This document shows, piece by piece, positions 34,991 through 45,829 of a DNA stretch of 64,000 nucleotides. Numbering within the stretch: position 1 is the stretch's first letter; every line of letters begins with the position of its first letter. The notes beneath the pieces are model-generated. The model ran no database searches and was not told where the DNA came from. It saw only the letters and a list, made by a program, of their open reading frames with translations. The translations under genes were made by a program, and so were the position numbers. Source of the DNA: Phytohabitans suffuscus (GTDB taxonomy: Bacteria; Actinomycetota; Actinomycetes; Mycobacteriales; Micromonosporaceae); contig NZ_AP022871.1 of NCBI RefSeq assembly GCF_011764565.1, positions 372,001 to 436,000 of the forward strand, written 5' to 3'.

Positions 34991-35004
34991 GGGACGAAGG
35001 TCCT
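34991..35004. promoter_or_regulatory. DosR/OsdR-like box between divergent PNPOx-like and kinase genes
   Basis: GGGAC-GAAG-GTCCT matches nine of ten core positions. It is about 154 bases before the PNPOx-like start and 105 before the plus-strand kinase start, so it could serve either. Confidence 0.5.
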
Positions 35005-35102
35005 GAGGCGGCGGGAACGGCGGGCAGGTCGGTGACAGCCGGCCGGGGCGGCGCCGGAAGACGTAGGGTCGGCACGAGCACCCCGGGACAGGAGGGGCCA
35101 TC

Positions 35103-35738
35103 GTGATGCGCTCGACGACGTTCCTGCTGGAGTGCCTGTCCCGGGCCGGGATCCACGATGTAGTCACAGTGGAGCCGGCGACCGGCGGCCTCGCGGCACT
35201 CGCGGGCATAGCCACCCGCCGGGGCGCGCCGCCGGTGTTCGTCAAGGCATTCGCCGACGCGCCCGCCGACGATGTCTTCGTCGCGGAGGCCGAAGGGCTG
35301 GTCGCCCTGCGCGAGCTCGGCGGCGTGGCGACACCCGAGGCGGCGCTCGGCCCTGCGGACCGGACGGCGCTGGAGCGGCTGTGTCACCGGCTGCCCGACC
35401 TGCTGCCGGACCGGCCGGCCTGCCTGACGCACGGCGACCTGTGGACGCAGAACATCCTGGCCACCCCGGACGGCCAGCCCGCGCTGATCGACCCGGCCGT
35501 GTCCTACACGTGGGCCGAGGTCGACCTCGCCCACGTGTGGTCCACCTCGCCCCCACCCGAGGCGCGACGGTTCTTCGAGGTCTACGCGGAGCTGACCGCG
35601 CTCGACGGCGACTGGCGGGCACGGATGCCGATCGTCCAACTGCGGCAGCACCTCGCCGTGCTGGCCCAGTTCGACGACGACTGGGGCGCGGGCGACCAGG
35701 TCCGTGCCACCCTCGCCCCGTTCCGGACCCGGGCCTGA
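35103..35738 (+). CDS. Fructosamine/ketosamine-3-kinase family protein with internal deletion
   Basis: 211 residues from GTG 35103 (ATG at 35106 also possible). The APH-like fold is recognisable: FVKAFADAP with the ATP Lys, LTHGDLWTQNIL catalytic loop with Asp, ALIDPAVSYTWAEVDLAH with the metal Asp. Family members are about 270-290 residues; here the stretch between VATPEAAL and ALERLCHRLPDLL is missing about 70 residues of the linker and substrate lobe, in frame. Activity is doubtful. Normal role: repair of glycated protein amines. Confidence 0.75.
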   Translation: MMRSTTFLLECLSRAGIHDVVTVEPATGGLAALAGIATRRGAPPVFVKAFADAPADDVFVAEAEGLVALRELGGVATPEAALGPADRTALERLCHRLPDLLPDRPACLTHGDLWTQNILATPDGQPALIDPAVSYTWAEVDLAHVWSTSPPPEARRFFEVYAELTALDGDWRARMPIVQLRQHLAVLAQFDDDWGAGDQVRATLAPFRTRA

Positions 35739-35853
35739 CCTTCGGTCGCCTCCGTCGTACGGGTGGCTCGGCCGCCGCCTGTGCAGCCCGGAGTTTGATT
35801 CGTGGCAACGTGCCGGTCAGCTTCCCGGCAGGCTGCGCGGGCAGGCTCAGCTC

Positions 35854-37305
35854 GTGATACGCCCTTTGAAGTCGGCCTTGTCGGTAGGTGCCGTGGCCGC
35901 GACCATCCTCGCCGCGGCTCCCGCCGCGGCACACCCCGCCGCCCGTCCCGCGTCCCCGGCGGTCGTGACGACAGACAACGAGACGCCCGTCCTCTACGAC
36001 GACGAGGCGGGCGACAACTCATCAGGTGACGACCCGGCCATCTGGGTACATCCGAAGGACTCCCGCCGTTCGATCGTCGTGGTCACCGCGAAGGAGGGCG
36101 GCCTGCGCGTCTACGACCTGAAGTCGCGGGAGCTCCAGTCGCTGCCGGCCACCGCGGCGCCGCGCGCGGACGGGGTGCCGGGCCGCTACAACAACGTCGA
36201 CATCGCCTACGGTGTGCGGCTCGCCGGCCGTACGGTCGACGTCGCCGTCGTCTCCGACCGGTACAACGACCAGCTTCGGTTCTTCGTGATCGCCCCGGCC
36301 GGCGCCGCCGCGCGGCAGCCGCTGACCGAGGTCACCGCGGCCGAACAGCCGTTCCTGTTCAACCCGGACCGGGCCGCCGTCGACGGGGAGCAGACCGCGT
36401 ACGGCCTCGCGGTCTGGCAGCCGAGGCGGGGCGAGACCTACGCGGTGGTGACCCAGGAGGGTACGACGGCGATCGCTACCGCGCGGATCGTGGAGATCCG
36501 GGGCAAGCTCGGCTACACGAGCATCCGGAAGACGACCATGCCGAGCCACTTCCCGCTGCCGGACGGCTCGACCTGGTTCCCGTGCGAGGAGCCGGGGGTC
36601 CTGCCGCAGTTCGAGGGCGTCGCGGTGGACCAGCGCTCGGGCGTGCTCTACGCCGCGCAGGAGGACGTCGGCCTGTGGCGGCTCCAGCTGCCGCTCGGCT
36701 CGGGCGTGCCCAAGCTCGTCGACAAGGTCACCGACTTCGGCGTCCACGACGTCTACGACCCCGAGTCCGAGGAGTGCCTGCCGATCGACCCGACGGCCAA
36801 GGGCTTCGGCGGCACCCGGCTCACCGCCGACGCCGAGGGTGTGGACATCTACTACGGCCCGGGCGCGACCGGGTACGTCCTCGTGTCGAGCCAGGGTGAC
36901 GACACGTTCGCGGTCTACGAGCGGCAGGGCCACAACCGGCCGGTGGGCAGCTTCCGGGTCGCCGGGGTCCGGGGCGTCGACGACGTCGACGGTTCCGACG
37001 GTCTCGCCGTGACGAACCGTCCGGTCGGCGACTACCGCCGCGGCCTGCTGGTGACCCACGACGAGCCCGAGACCGGGCCCGACGTCGACGGCGACCGCGA
37101 CGCCACCAACTTCTCGTACGTCTCCTGGGGCGCGATCGCCGACGCCATGCGGCTCAAGGTGGACACTCGCCTTCAGCGCGAGACGGTCAACACTCGCCGC
37201 CCCATCGGTACGAGCCGACGTGGAACCCTTCTCCACCCCAGTTTCCTCGACCCTCGGTCCATCCGTAGTGCAGGCAGGTCCAGCCCACCGCCGTGCCGTA
37301 GTTGA
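35854..37305 (+). CDS. Secreted beta-propeller phytase (3-phytase)
   Basis: 483 residues from GTG 35854, followed by a signal peptide (SALSVGAVAATILAAAPAAA). Hallmarks of the Ca-dependent BPP family: GDDPAIWVHPKDS, GRYNNVDIAYGVRL, AYGLAVWQP, FEGVAVDQRSGVLYAAQEDVG split over adjacent blades, GADV-type DVDGSDGLAV. Releases phosphate from inositol phosphates outside the cell. The fold should end near NFSYVSWGAIADAMRL; about 40 extra residues then run antisense into the I36 inhibitor gene, so the natural stop may have been lost. Confidence 0.88.
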   Translation: MIRPLKSALSVGAVAATILAAAPAAAHPAARPASPAVVTTDNETPVLYDDEAGDNSSGDDPAIWVHPKDSRRSIVVVTAKEGGLRVYDLKSRELQSLPATAAPRADGVPGRYNNVDIAYGVRLAGRTVDVAVVSDRYNDQLRFFVIAPAGAAARQPLTEVTAAEQPFLFNPDRAAVDGEQTAYGLAVWQPRRGETYAVVTQEGTTAIATARIVEIRGKLGYTSIRKTTMPSHFPLPDGSTWFPCEEPGVLPQFEGVAVDQRSGVLYAAQEDVGLWRLQLPLGSGVPKLVDKVTDFGVHDVYDPESEECLPIDPTAKGFGGTRLTADAEGVDIYYGPGATGYVLVSSQGDDTFAVYERQGHNRPVGSFRVAGVRGVDDVDGSDGLAVTNRPVGDYRRGLLVTHDEPETGPDVDGDRDATNFSYVSWGAIADAMRLKVDTRLQRETVNTRRPIGTSRRGTLLHPSFLDPRSIRSAGRSSPPPCRS

Positions 37306-37588
37306 GCTGCCAGTACAGGCGCACGTGGTCGCAGTTGTTGCACGGTGCGCCGTTGTTGAAGTAGGACCGGCGGTTGCTGCAGCTGCTCACCGGTACGTCG
37401 CCGTACGAGTAGCAGACGTTACCCAGGCCGTTGTCTCTGTCGTAGAAGCACACGGCGCCGTATGGGCACCACCACTGGGACGGCGCCTGGGTCTTGTACT
37501 CGGTGGCGGCCTTGGCAGGGCTGGCAAGCATCAACACCAACCCGGCCACGAGAGCGGCGGCCCCGATTCTTGCTAGACCTCGCAACAT
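37187..37588 (-). CDS. Secreted peptidase inhibitor family I36 protein
   Basis: 133 residues from ATG 37588 (GGGAGA ribosome-binding site). Signal peptide about 1-28 (ALVAGLVLMLASPAKA). The mature part is Cys/Trp/Tyr-rich with CPYGAVCFYDRDNGLG and paired cysteines, matching the SMI/I36 beta-gamma-crystallin-like fold of streptomycete metalloproteinase inhibitor. Convergent with the phytase, overlapping its last 119 bases. Confidence 0.8.
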   Translation of the reverse strand: MLRGLARIGAAALVAGLVLMLASPAKAATEYKTQAPSQWWCPYGAVCFYDRDNGLGNVCYSYGDVPVSSCSNRRSYFNNGAPCNNCDHVRLYWQLNYGTAVGWTCLHYGWTEGRGNWGGEGFHVGSYRWGGEC

Positions 37589-37665
37589 CAGATTCTCCCA
37601 TCTGTACAAGGAAAGGCTTGAAGGTCCAAGACAGCTTGACCCGACCCCCGCCCGGCGCGGCCGTA

Positions 37666-40600
37666 TCAGAGAGCCCAACCCGCGTCGGTGATCGCGTTGG
37701 ACATCACGCCGGCGAAGATGTAGGAACCGGTGATCGTCGGGTGGAACGACTGCTGGGACCGTCCGAACCGGTTCCAGCCCTCGGGGAGCCAGGAGGGCAG
37801 CGGCCCCTGCTCGCCAGGCGTGAGGGTCAGCACGACGTCCCGCAGGGCCGGGCTGGCGCCGCAGACCCCGTGCCCGCCCCAAGCGCTGATCGGGTTCGCG
37901 AACGTGATGTCGAGGTCGGCGTTGGCCCATCGCACCTCGTCGACGGCCTGGTGCAACCGGGTCGCCACGAAGTCCACCATCTCCCGGATCCAGTCGATCT
38001 CTTCCTCGTCGAATCCGACCGGGCCGTCGGCGCCGGTCGCCTGCAGGCAGCTGTCCACGTCCTCGAAGAGCCGCGGGTACCCCATCAGCAGGATCTTCGC
38101 GTTGGGCGCCTGCCGATGGATCTCGGTCAGCACCGTCCTGACCGACGGCTTCACCTGGTTTTCGATCCGGGTGGGACCGGCGGTTCGCAGGGGTGCGGAG
38201 TCTCCGTCCAAAGTGGTGTCTGCGCACGCGGCGGTGAAGAAGCAATGGCCGAGGACGTCGGCGAACCCGGCGTCGTTGCCACCGATGGACAGGGTCACCA
38301 GCGTCGTGTGTTCGTCCAGGAAGCCCTGGTCGAGCTGGGACGGTTCGCCGTAGCCTCCCTGACCCTCGTTGCCCCAGGCGTCCGTGGGCCTTGCTTGCCC
38401 GGGAAGCAGGGAGAGGTTGGGCAGGAGGTTCTTGGTGCGACCGCCGGTGCAGGCACGCAGGTGGTAGTCCATGTCGACGTCCCACGTGTCGGCCCGCTCA
38501 CCGATCGCCCGTGAGTCGTCGGCAAGCCAGGCCAGGCGTGACCACGCGTACCTCGAGCGGTGGCACAGGTTTTGAAACTCGACCCGCCGCTCGTCGCCGT
38601 TGACGAAGGTGACCTGCTTGAAGTCGGTCTCGCGGTAGTAGTCGGCACCGTTGTCGCCGGAGGCGCCCTCGCCCGAGGAGTAGGAGTCGCCGAGGGCGAC
38701 GATCTGGTGACGGGGCTTGCCGGGCAACGGCTCGAACGCCACCGCGTCCCAGGCGACGTCCTCCCGGCCCGTGCCGTCGACCGCGTCGGTGCTGAGCCGG
38801 ATGCGCGGCACGCCGTTGACCGGGAGCGCGCCGAGGGAGATCCAGCGGTGCTCCTGGGTGCGTTGCTGGACTGTCCGCTTCCTGGTGAACTGGCCGCCGC
38901 CGAGGTCGATCTCGTACGTCGCCAACCGGGTGTGGGCGCCGTGGTCGGGCAGGTGGACCAGGAACCTGACCCACTGGTTGAGCGACCGGTCGAGTGTCCA
39001 GGTGCCGGTGACCTTCATCATGCCGTTGTCCGCGCCTTGCGGGCGGGTGTGGCCGAACCAGAAGTGGCCGCCGTAGCCGCCACCGATCTGATGGAAGTCT
39101 ACTTTGGACGGATAGGTGCCGTCGGGCCCACCGCCGAACCAGAGGTCGAAGTCACCGTTGTCCGCACTGTGCGCACAGCCCGGGCGCGCGGACGGCGCGT
39201 CGGTGTCGTCGACGACCAGCGCGTTGCCCGGGAGCCCCGACCGGTCGCACCGGGGCGGGTAGGACACGGCGTCGGGCTGGTACTCCCAGCCGGGATCGAA
39301 GCGCAGCAGCTCGTATCCGCAGTCGTCCCAGCAGGTCTTCCACGCCGCCGGTTCGTGGTACCAGCACTTGAGGTCGTAGAACTGGGTGGTGCTCATGTGG
39401 AGGCACGGCCCCGCCGGCTCGTCCGCGTAGACGGGAGGCACCTCCGCGCCGGGCTCGCACTGGTTCGACCCGTCGCAGAAGAGCGTGACCGGTGGTTTCA
39501 CCGTCAGCCGGTTGAGCCCCGGGCTGACGCCGCCCCACCAGGCGGCCCGGTAGCCCGCCACCAGCGTGTCCGCCCCATCGGGCAGGCTGGGCGGGTAGGC
39601 GGCGAACCCCATGACCTTCTCCGGGTACGGCCAGTCCTGCGGGTGGCGTGCGTCGTCGTACGTGTACGCCAGGAAGGGCTGCCGGTTCGCGGGATAGTTC
39701 GGGTTGACCGGGTTGTTGGCCCAGCCGACGCCCCAGGCGCCGTTGTGCAGGTGGGCCTGCGCCTCCGGGTAGAAGCCGGAGTTGTAGGCCCATACCGCGA
39801 AGAACCAGTTCTCGATGTTGGCCGGGTCGCCGTCGTTGACGATGAGCCCCGCCGCCCGGGTCTCGTTCCACTTCTTCTGCAGGATCCGCAGTCCCGCGGC
39901 GATGTTGGCGGCGAAGTCCAGCGCGATGGCTCGTTGCAGGCGCGGCTCCAGGGCCACCTCGCCGTCCTTCTCGTGCCCGGCCTTGCGCATGCCGTCGGTT
40001 ACCTGGCCAACCCCGTAGCCGCAGTCGGAGTCGTCCCACCGGATCGCCCAGTCGTCGCTTTCGGTGTCGTTGTAGACGTTCACGCCGTAGTAGTTGCCGA
40101 TCAGCGGGTTGGCGGTCACGCCGGGCACGGCGAACCGGGCGGCCTGCCACATGTTCGACTCCTGGGCCACGATCCCCAGGTAGATCTGTGCCGGCACCCG
40201 CGCGTTCGACCCGCCGAGCAGGGGGATGCGCGGGAAGAGACCGAGCGGTGAGTACGCCTCCATGCCGAGGTTCATCCAGTTGGCCGGCCGGGCCGCGTAC
40301 GGCGTACCCGTGATCGCCTGGTCGACGGCCCACTCGACCTGCCGCGGTCGGGGCTGCAACGCCTGGCTGCGCGGGTCGTTGCGGGGCACGGAGCAGTACG
40401 CCTCGTCCGATACCGGATCGGTCGGATCCGCCGGCGCGGTCACGGCGGCCGCGGTGCCGAGGGTGGGATGCGCCGCCCGGCCGGCGGCCGGCTGCCCACC
40501 CGGCGACGGCGCACCGCTCACGCCGAACTCGATGCCCTTTCCGGTCTTCAGCGACCGTGCCGTGATGTCGACCGCCCGCGGCACCGACGGGTCGGAGACG

Positions 40601-41661
40601 AGCTGGCGCGGGTCACCGGCGTAGCCGACCCGGGACAGCACGAGCTCACCGCGGGTCGAGACCTCGGCGCCGGCCGGCGCGTCGATCTTCGAGACGCCGC
40701 CGGGCAGCGCGTGCACCCGACTGGCCTTTCCCGTGATGTACACCAGGCCGCCGCTGGCCGGGCTCACGCCGAGGTCGGTCACCTTGCCTTCGGCCAGCAT
40801 CCGGGTGGCCGAAGGCTTGCCCGGCACCGTCTGCCGCACCCGGGCCCGGTCGCCCGCGTACTCCATGAAGACGACGCCACCGTTCGCGTCCGGCGCGAGC
40901 CCGTAGCCGACGCCCGCCGTCGTGGTCAGCTGGGTCGTGCGGCCATCGGGTCCGACGCGGACGATCTGGTTGAGCGCCGCGACGGCGACGCCGCCGGCGA
41001 CCGGCACCGCCGAGGTGAACTGACCGTTCGCGACCCTGTGCTCGGCCTGCGTGCCGCGGACCAGGTCGAGGGTCACGATCCGGGTGAGGGCGCGCTTGTC
41101 GTCGCGCTGCTGGGTGACGACGGCGGTCTCGCCCGTGCCGCAGCCGGGGCTGTGGTACGCCAGGGTCGAGAGCACGGGCAGCTTGCGCACCTGACCCGAG
41201 ACGAGGTCGACGGTCGCCGTGAACGCCCCACGGCCGAACAGGTCCTCGTCGTTGGTGAACGTGCGCGGCGCGTAGACCACGGCCAGGCGGCGACCCGACC
41301 CGGACACGCACGCCTGACCGATCCACTGGTCGACGTCGAAGCCCGGCTCGGAGAGCGTCGCCACGGTACGCCACGCGTAGCCGTCCGCGGCGCGGGCGGC
41401 GAGGATGTGGAAACCGCCGGCGTCGCCGGACGTGGTCCAGGCGATGTCCACCGAGGACTGCCAACCCCGGCCGATCAGGCCGTCCCGGGCCGGCCGCTCC
41501 ACTTGTGACTGAGCCGGCCGCGGAACGGCCGGCCCGCCGTCGGGCCCCGGGACAGCGGCCGCCGGCGCCGCCCGCACCATCAGCGAGGTGGCCAGACAGG
41601 CGACGGTCAATCCGGCCAGGACGGGTAGGGCACGCAGGCGCGACGTGGGGCGGAGCGGCAT
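37666..41661 (-). CDS. Giant secreted fusion: beta-propeller, SLT-type lysozyme domain and SGNH/GDSL hydrolase
   Basis: 1331 residues from ATG 41661. Signal peptide about 1-35. Residues about 60-370 form propeller-like repeats (FDVDQWIGQACVSGSGRRLAVVY, VFMEYAGDRARV). About 430-700 is a transglycosylase/lysozyme-like domain with candidate catalytic Glu in YLGIVAQESNMWQA (about 499). About 850-970 is a beta-sandwich, golvesin-like. From about 985 an SGNH hydrolase: GDSYSSGEGA (nucleophile Ser), SIGGNDAGF and catalytic SFHPT near 1305. Probably an exported enzyme acting on cell-wall or surface glycans, cutting glycan strands and removing acyl groups; substrate unproven. Confidence 0.85.
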   Translation of the reverse strand: MPLRPTSRLRALPVLAGLTVACLATSLMVRAAPAAAVPGPDGGPAVPRPAQSQVERPARDGLIGRGWQSSVDIAWTTSGDAGGFHILAARAADGYAWRTVATLSEPGFDVDQWIGQACVSGSGRRLAVVYAPRTFTNDEDLFGRGAFTATVDLVSGQVRKLPVLSTLAYHSPGCGTGETAVVTQQRDDKRALTRIVTLDLVRGTQAEHRVANGQFTSAVPVAGGVAVAALNQIVRVGPDGRTTQLTTTAGVGYGLAPDANGGVVFMEYAGDRARVRQTVPGKPSATRMLAEGKVTDLGVSPASGGLVYITGKASRVHALPGGVSKIDAPAGAEVSTRGELVLSRVGYAGDPRQLVSDPSVPRAVDITARSLKTGKGIEFGVSGAPSPGGQPAAGRAAHPTLGTAAAVTAPADPTDPVSDEAYCSVPRNDPRSQALQPRPRQVEWAVDQAITGTPYAARPANWMNLGMEAYSPLGLFPRIPLLGGSNARVPAQIYLGIVAQESNMWQAARFAVPGVTANPLIGNYYGVNVYNDTESDDWAIRWDDSDCGYGVGQVTDGMRKAGHEKDGEVALEPRLQRAIALDFAANIAAGLRILQKKWNETRAAGLIVNDGDPANIENWFFAVWAYNSGFYPEAQAHLHNGAWGVGWANNPVNPNYPANRQPFLAYTYDDARHPQDWPYPEKVMGFAAYPPSLPDGADTLVAGYRAAWWGGVSPGLNRLTVKPPVTLFCDGSNQCEPGAEVPPVYADEPAGPCLHMSTTQFYDLKCWYHEPAAWKTCWDDCGYELLRFDPGWEYQPDAVSYPPRCDRSGLPGNALVVDDTDAPSARPGCAHSADNGDFDLWFGGGPDGTYPSKVDFHQIGGGYGGHFWFGHTRPQGADNGMMKVTGTWTLDRSLNQWVRFLVHLPDHGAHTRLATYEIDLGGGQFTRKRTVQQRTQEHRWISLGALPVNGVPRIRLSTDAVDGTGREDVAWDAVAFEPLPGKPRHQIVALGDSYSSGEGASGDNGADYYRETDFKQVTFVNGDERRVEFQNLCHRSRYAWSRLAWLADDSRAIGERADTWDVDMDYHLRACTGGRTKNLLPNLSLLPGQARPTDAWGNEGQGGYGEPSQLDQGFLDEHTTLVTLSIGGNDAGFADVLGHCFFTAACADTTLDGDSAPLRTAGPTRIENQVKPSVRTVLTEIHRQAPNAKILLMGYPRLFEDVDSCLQATGADGPVGFDEEEIDWIREMVDFVATRLHQAVDEVRWANADLDITFANPISAWGGHGVCGASPALRDVVLTLTPGEQGPLPSWLPEGWNRFGRSQQSFHPTITGSYIFAGVMSNAITDAGWAL

Positions 41662-41855
41662 GTCAGCCTCGCAGAACGGGTCGGTGTCCGGGAGCGATCC
41701 GTGGGTCCTTGCGAGGGCACGCCTTGCGCTACTTGCTGGAGGAGGGATGCCAGATCTGGCCGACGAGCCCGAGCAGTACGTCGATGGTCGCCGGCATCCA
41801 CGACGGTCAAAACCTGGAAGCTTACAGGGGCCTACACCGCGCCTCGGGACGACGA

Positions 41856-41882
41856 GGCCCCGCCGCGCGCAGCGACGGGGCC
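41856..41882 (-). terminator. Probable hairpin terminator of the trypsin gene
   Basis: GGCCCCG (41856-41862) pairs with CGGGGCC (41876-41882), 15 bases downstream of the protease stop on the minus strand. No T-run; modest evidence. The rest of 41662-41897 is the leader of the SGNH fusion gene. Confidence 0.35.
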
Positions 41883-41897
41883 CGTTGTCCTGTCCGG

Positions 41898-43807
<1,910 letters not shown>

Positions 43808-44016
43808 GTGTTCCTCCCCTTGGGTTTCCCGGGTTCTCCGGGTGGGCAAAACCTAGGTGAGGAGCCAGACGGTTGGCAATATAGAAGATTTTGACAATGG
43901 GGTCTGTCTGCGGCTGCGGCCCGACGTCGGGAAGTAGTCCACGTTCTCGCGTATCAGTGCGAGCCGTCCTCCCTGCGCCCAGGTCGCCCACGCACGTGCG
44001 GCTGGCGGTGTACGCC

Positions 44017-44724
44017 TCAGCCCGCCACCGGCGCCGGCGCGTGGACGGTTGGCGGTGCGTCGTTCAGGCTCTGCCGGCGCACGCCGCGGATGAGCAGGTA
44101 GCCGACCATCCAGAACTCGCCCGCGGACGCGGGATAGGCGAGTGCTTCGGCCAGGACGTACGCGTCGGGGGCGAGGTACCTGACGAACGCGCTGAGCACG
44201 TAGCCGGCACCGCCGCCGACGAGGGTCCATCCCAGGACGCGGGGCATCCAGCCCGAGCGCAGCACGCACCAGCCCATGGGAATGAGCCACAGGCCGAAGA
44301 ACAGCGCTCCGACGCCCCACAGGTTGTCGCCGGCCAGGTACAGGACATGGACGGTGGCCCCCGCGTCACCGAACGGGTCGGTCGAGATCTGGACCGCGGT
44401 GGCCCGCAGTGCCGCGCTCACGAGGCCCGCGACCGCGTTGACCAGACCGAAGGCGGCGATCCCGATCGCGGCGACGGGGTCCACGGTGCGGAACAGCCGG
44501 TAGAACCACACGGCGGTGAGGGCTTGGGTGACGACCATGAGCAGTTCCAGGACGACGTCGGCGCGGGCGAGCGAGCCGTGCGTGACCAGGTTGGCCAGCG
44601 TCGCATCGGGATCGTCGGCCGCGAACAGTTGCGGGCGGACGATCAGGAAGCCGAGTACGCCGGTGATGGCCATGCCGAGGTAGAACAGTCCGGTCATGCG
44701 GGCGGTGCGTGTCAGCGCGTGCAT
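44017..44724 (-). CDS. DUF4386 membrane protein
   Basis: 235 residues with six or so membrane helices. N-terminal RTARMTGLFYLGMAITGVLGF, central LYLAGDNLWGVGALFFGLWLIPMGW and GWTLVGGGAGYVLSAF match the DUF4386 family, which is of unknown function and often controlled by small regulators in actinobacteria. ATG 44724. No regulator gene beside it, but its promoter region carries a large inverted repeat. Confidence 0.88.
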   Translation of the reverse strand: MHALTRTARMTGLFYLGMAITGVLGFLIVRPQLFAADDPDATLANLVTHGSLARADVVLELLMVVTQALTAVWFYRLFRTVDPVAAIGIAAFGLVNAVAGLVSAALRATAVQISTDPFGDAGATVHVLYLAGDNLWGVGALFFGLWLIPMGWCVLRSGWMPRVLGWTLVGGGAGYVLSAFVRYLAPDAYVLAEALAYPASAGEFWMVGYLLIRGVRRQSLNDAPPTVHAPAPVAG

Positions 44725-45068
44725 CGTGGCTCCTTCTCGATCCGGGTGAGGGCCCGCCCGCGCCGATGCCGGCGCCGACCACGGCGAAGATCCAGGCGCA
44801 CGTCTCTTTCCGAGGACACGCCCCGCTCCCCATGTACAGAAAACTTGACATGTCGAAGGTAAAGCAACCCCGACATAGTGTCAAGAATCTTTAACCTGCC
44901 TGGGGGTGGTCGCCGCCCGGTGGGTTCGATGCGATCGCGGTGGGTGAGGCCGGCGATCAGCCGGTCCAGCTACCGCCTCCACTCGGGCAGCCGGACCACG
45001 GGGCCTCGGACCAACGATGGCCTTATTCGTACGGCCAACGGCTGGTGGCTGCTGTGCAGCTCGGGCTA
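44725..45068. other. Intergenic stretch without a gene, containing a promoter repeat
   Basis: Apart from the inverted-repeat promoter at 44844-44885 I see no coding or structured element here. Confidence 0.4.
44844..44885 (-). promoter_or_regulatory. Promoter with overlapping inverted repeat for the DUF4386 gene
   Basis: CTTGACATGTCG (44844-44855) mirrors CGACA (44871-44875) plus TGTCAAG (44879-44885). On the minus strand the right arm supplies a consensus TTGACA -35, and TACCTT 17 bases on is an acceptable -10, so the repeat could be a repressor site on the promoter. Confidence 0.5.
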
Positions 45069-45094
45069 TCCTTACTCAGCTGCTGAAGTAAGGA
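45069..45094. promoter_or_regulatory. Palindromic operator of the toxin-antitoxin operon
   Basis: TCCTTACT (45069-45076) and AGTAAGGA (45087-45094) are perfect inverted repeats, with further symmetry (TCAG/CTGA) inside. The right arm contains the AAGGAGG ribosome-binding site of the antitoxin, so bound antitoxin could block both transcription and translation. Confidence 0.6.
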
Positions 45095-45100
45095 GGGCCA

Positions 45101-45355
45101 ATGGAGATCGCAGCAAGGCTCACGTCGAAGGGCCAGATCACGCTCCCTAAGGCCATCCGGGACGCGCTTGGGCTACATGAAGGTGACCGGGTCGTCTTTC
45201 GGATCGAAGGCGGCCACGCGGTGCTCGCTCGCACCCCCGACCTGCTCGAACTGGCCGGCTCCGTGCCAGTGTCCCCGGCCCAGCGCGACGGCGACTGGCA
45301 GGAGATCCGCGACCAGACCCGCCGCGCCCGGGCGGCCCGCCTCAACCAGCGATGA
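45101..45355 (+). CDS. AbrB/MazE-type antitoxin (VapB-like)
   Basis: 84 residues, ATG 45101 just after AAGGAGG. Swapped-hairpin AbrB domain at the N-terminus (LTSKGQITLPKAIRDALGL, GDRVVFRIEGG) and an Arg-rich tail likely to wrap the toxin. Stop overlaps the toxin start by 4 bases (ATGA). Confidence 0.9.
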   Translation: MEIAARLTSKGQITLPKAIRDALGLHEGDRVVFRIEGGHAVLARTPDLLELAGSVPVSPAQRDGDWQEIRDQTRRARAARLNQR

Positions 45356-45756
45356 CCGCCTTCATCGATACCAACATCCTCGTCCGCCACCTGACGGGCG
45401 ACCCACCGGACATGGCCGGCCGCGCCACCCGGTTCCTCGCCGCCGCCGGCGAGCGGGAACTGAGGCTCGTCGACCTGGTGCTCGCCGAGGTGGTGTACGT
45501 GTTGGAGTCCTTCTACAAGGCCCCGCGAGCCCAGGTCGCCGAGTCCGCGCGCGCGATCGTCACCTTCCCCGCGGTTCAGGTTGACGATCCCGCCCTGCTC
45601 CTACGCACCATCGAGATCTACGAAACCCACCGGCTCGACTTCGCCGACGCATACCTGATCGCCGCAGCCGAACGCAGCGGCGTAGGCGCCGTCGCCTCGT
45701 TCGACAAGGGCATCGACCGGGTGGGCACCATCCAACGTCTGGTCCCACCCGATTGA
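45352..45756 (+). CDS. PIN-domain toxin (VapC-like ribonuclease)
   Basis: 134 residues. PIN acidic residues: Asp6 in AFIDTNILVRHL, Glu in LVLAEVVYVLE, Asp in RLDFADAYLIAAA and the C-terminal ASFDKGIDR. All four expected positions are kept, so the Mg-dependent RNase should be active. Forms a type II module with the upstream antitoxin. Confidence 0.9.
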   Translation: MTAFIDTNILVRHLTGDPPDMAGRATRFLAAAGERELRLVDLVLAEVVYVLESFYKAPRAQVAESARAIVTFPAVQVDDPALLLRTIEIYETHRLDFADAYLIAAAERSGVGAVASFDKGIDRVGTIQRLVPPD

Positions 45757-45829
45757 CGCCCGACGGTGAAGTGGACCCCACCCTGAGGGCAGCGGCCGCA
45801 ACCGGCTCTACGTCGTGCGCTCCAGCGCG

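Noticed and set aside
38560..40251. Long plus-strand open frame across the SGNH fusion gene
   Set aside because: Composition is antisense-like and it lies inside a well-supported multidomain gene.
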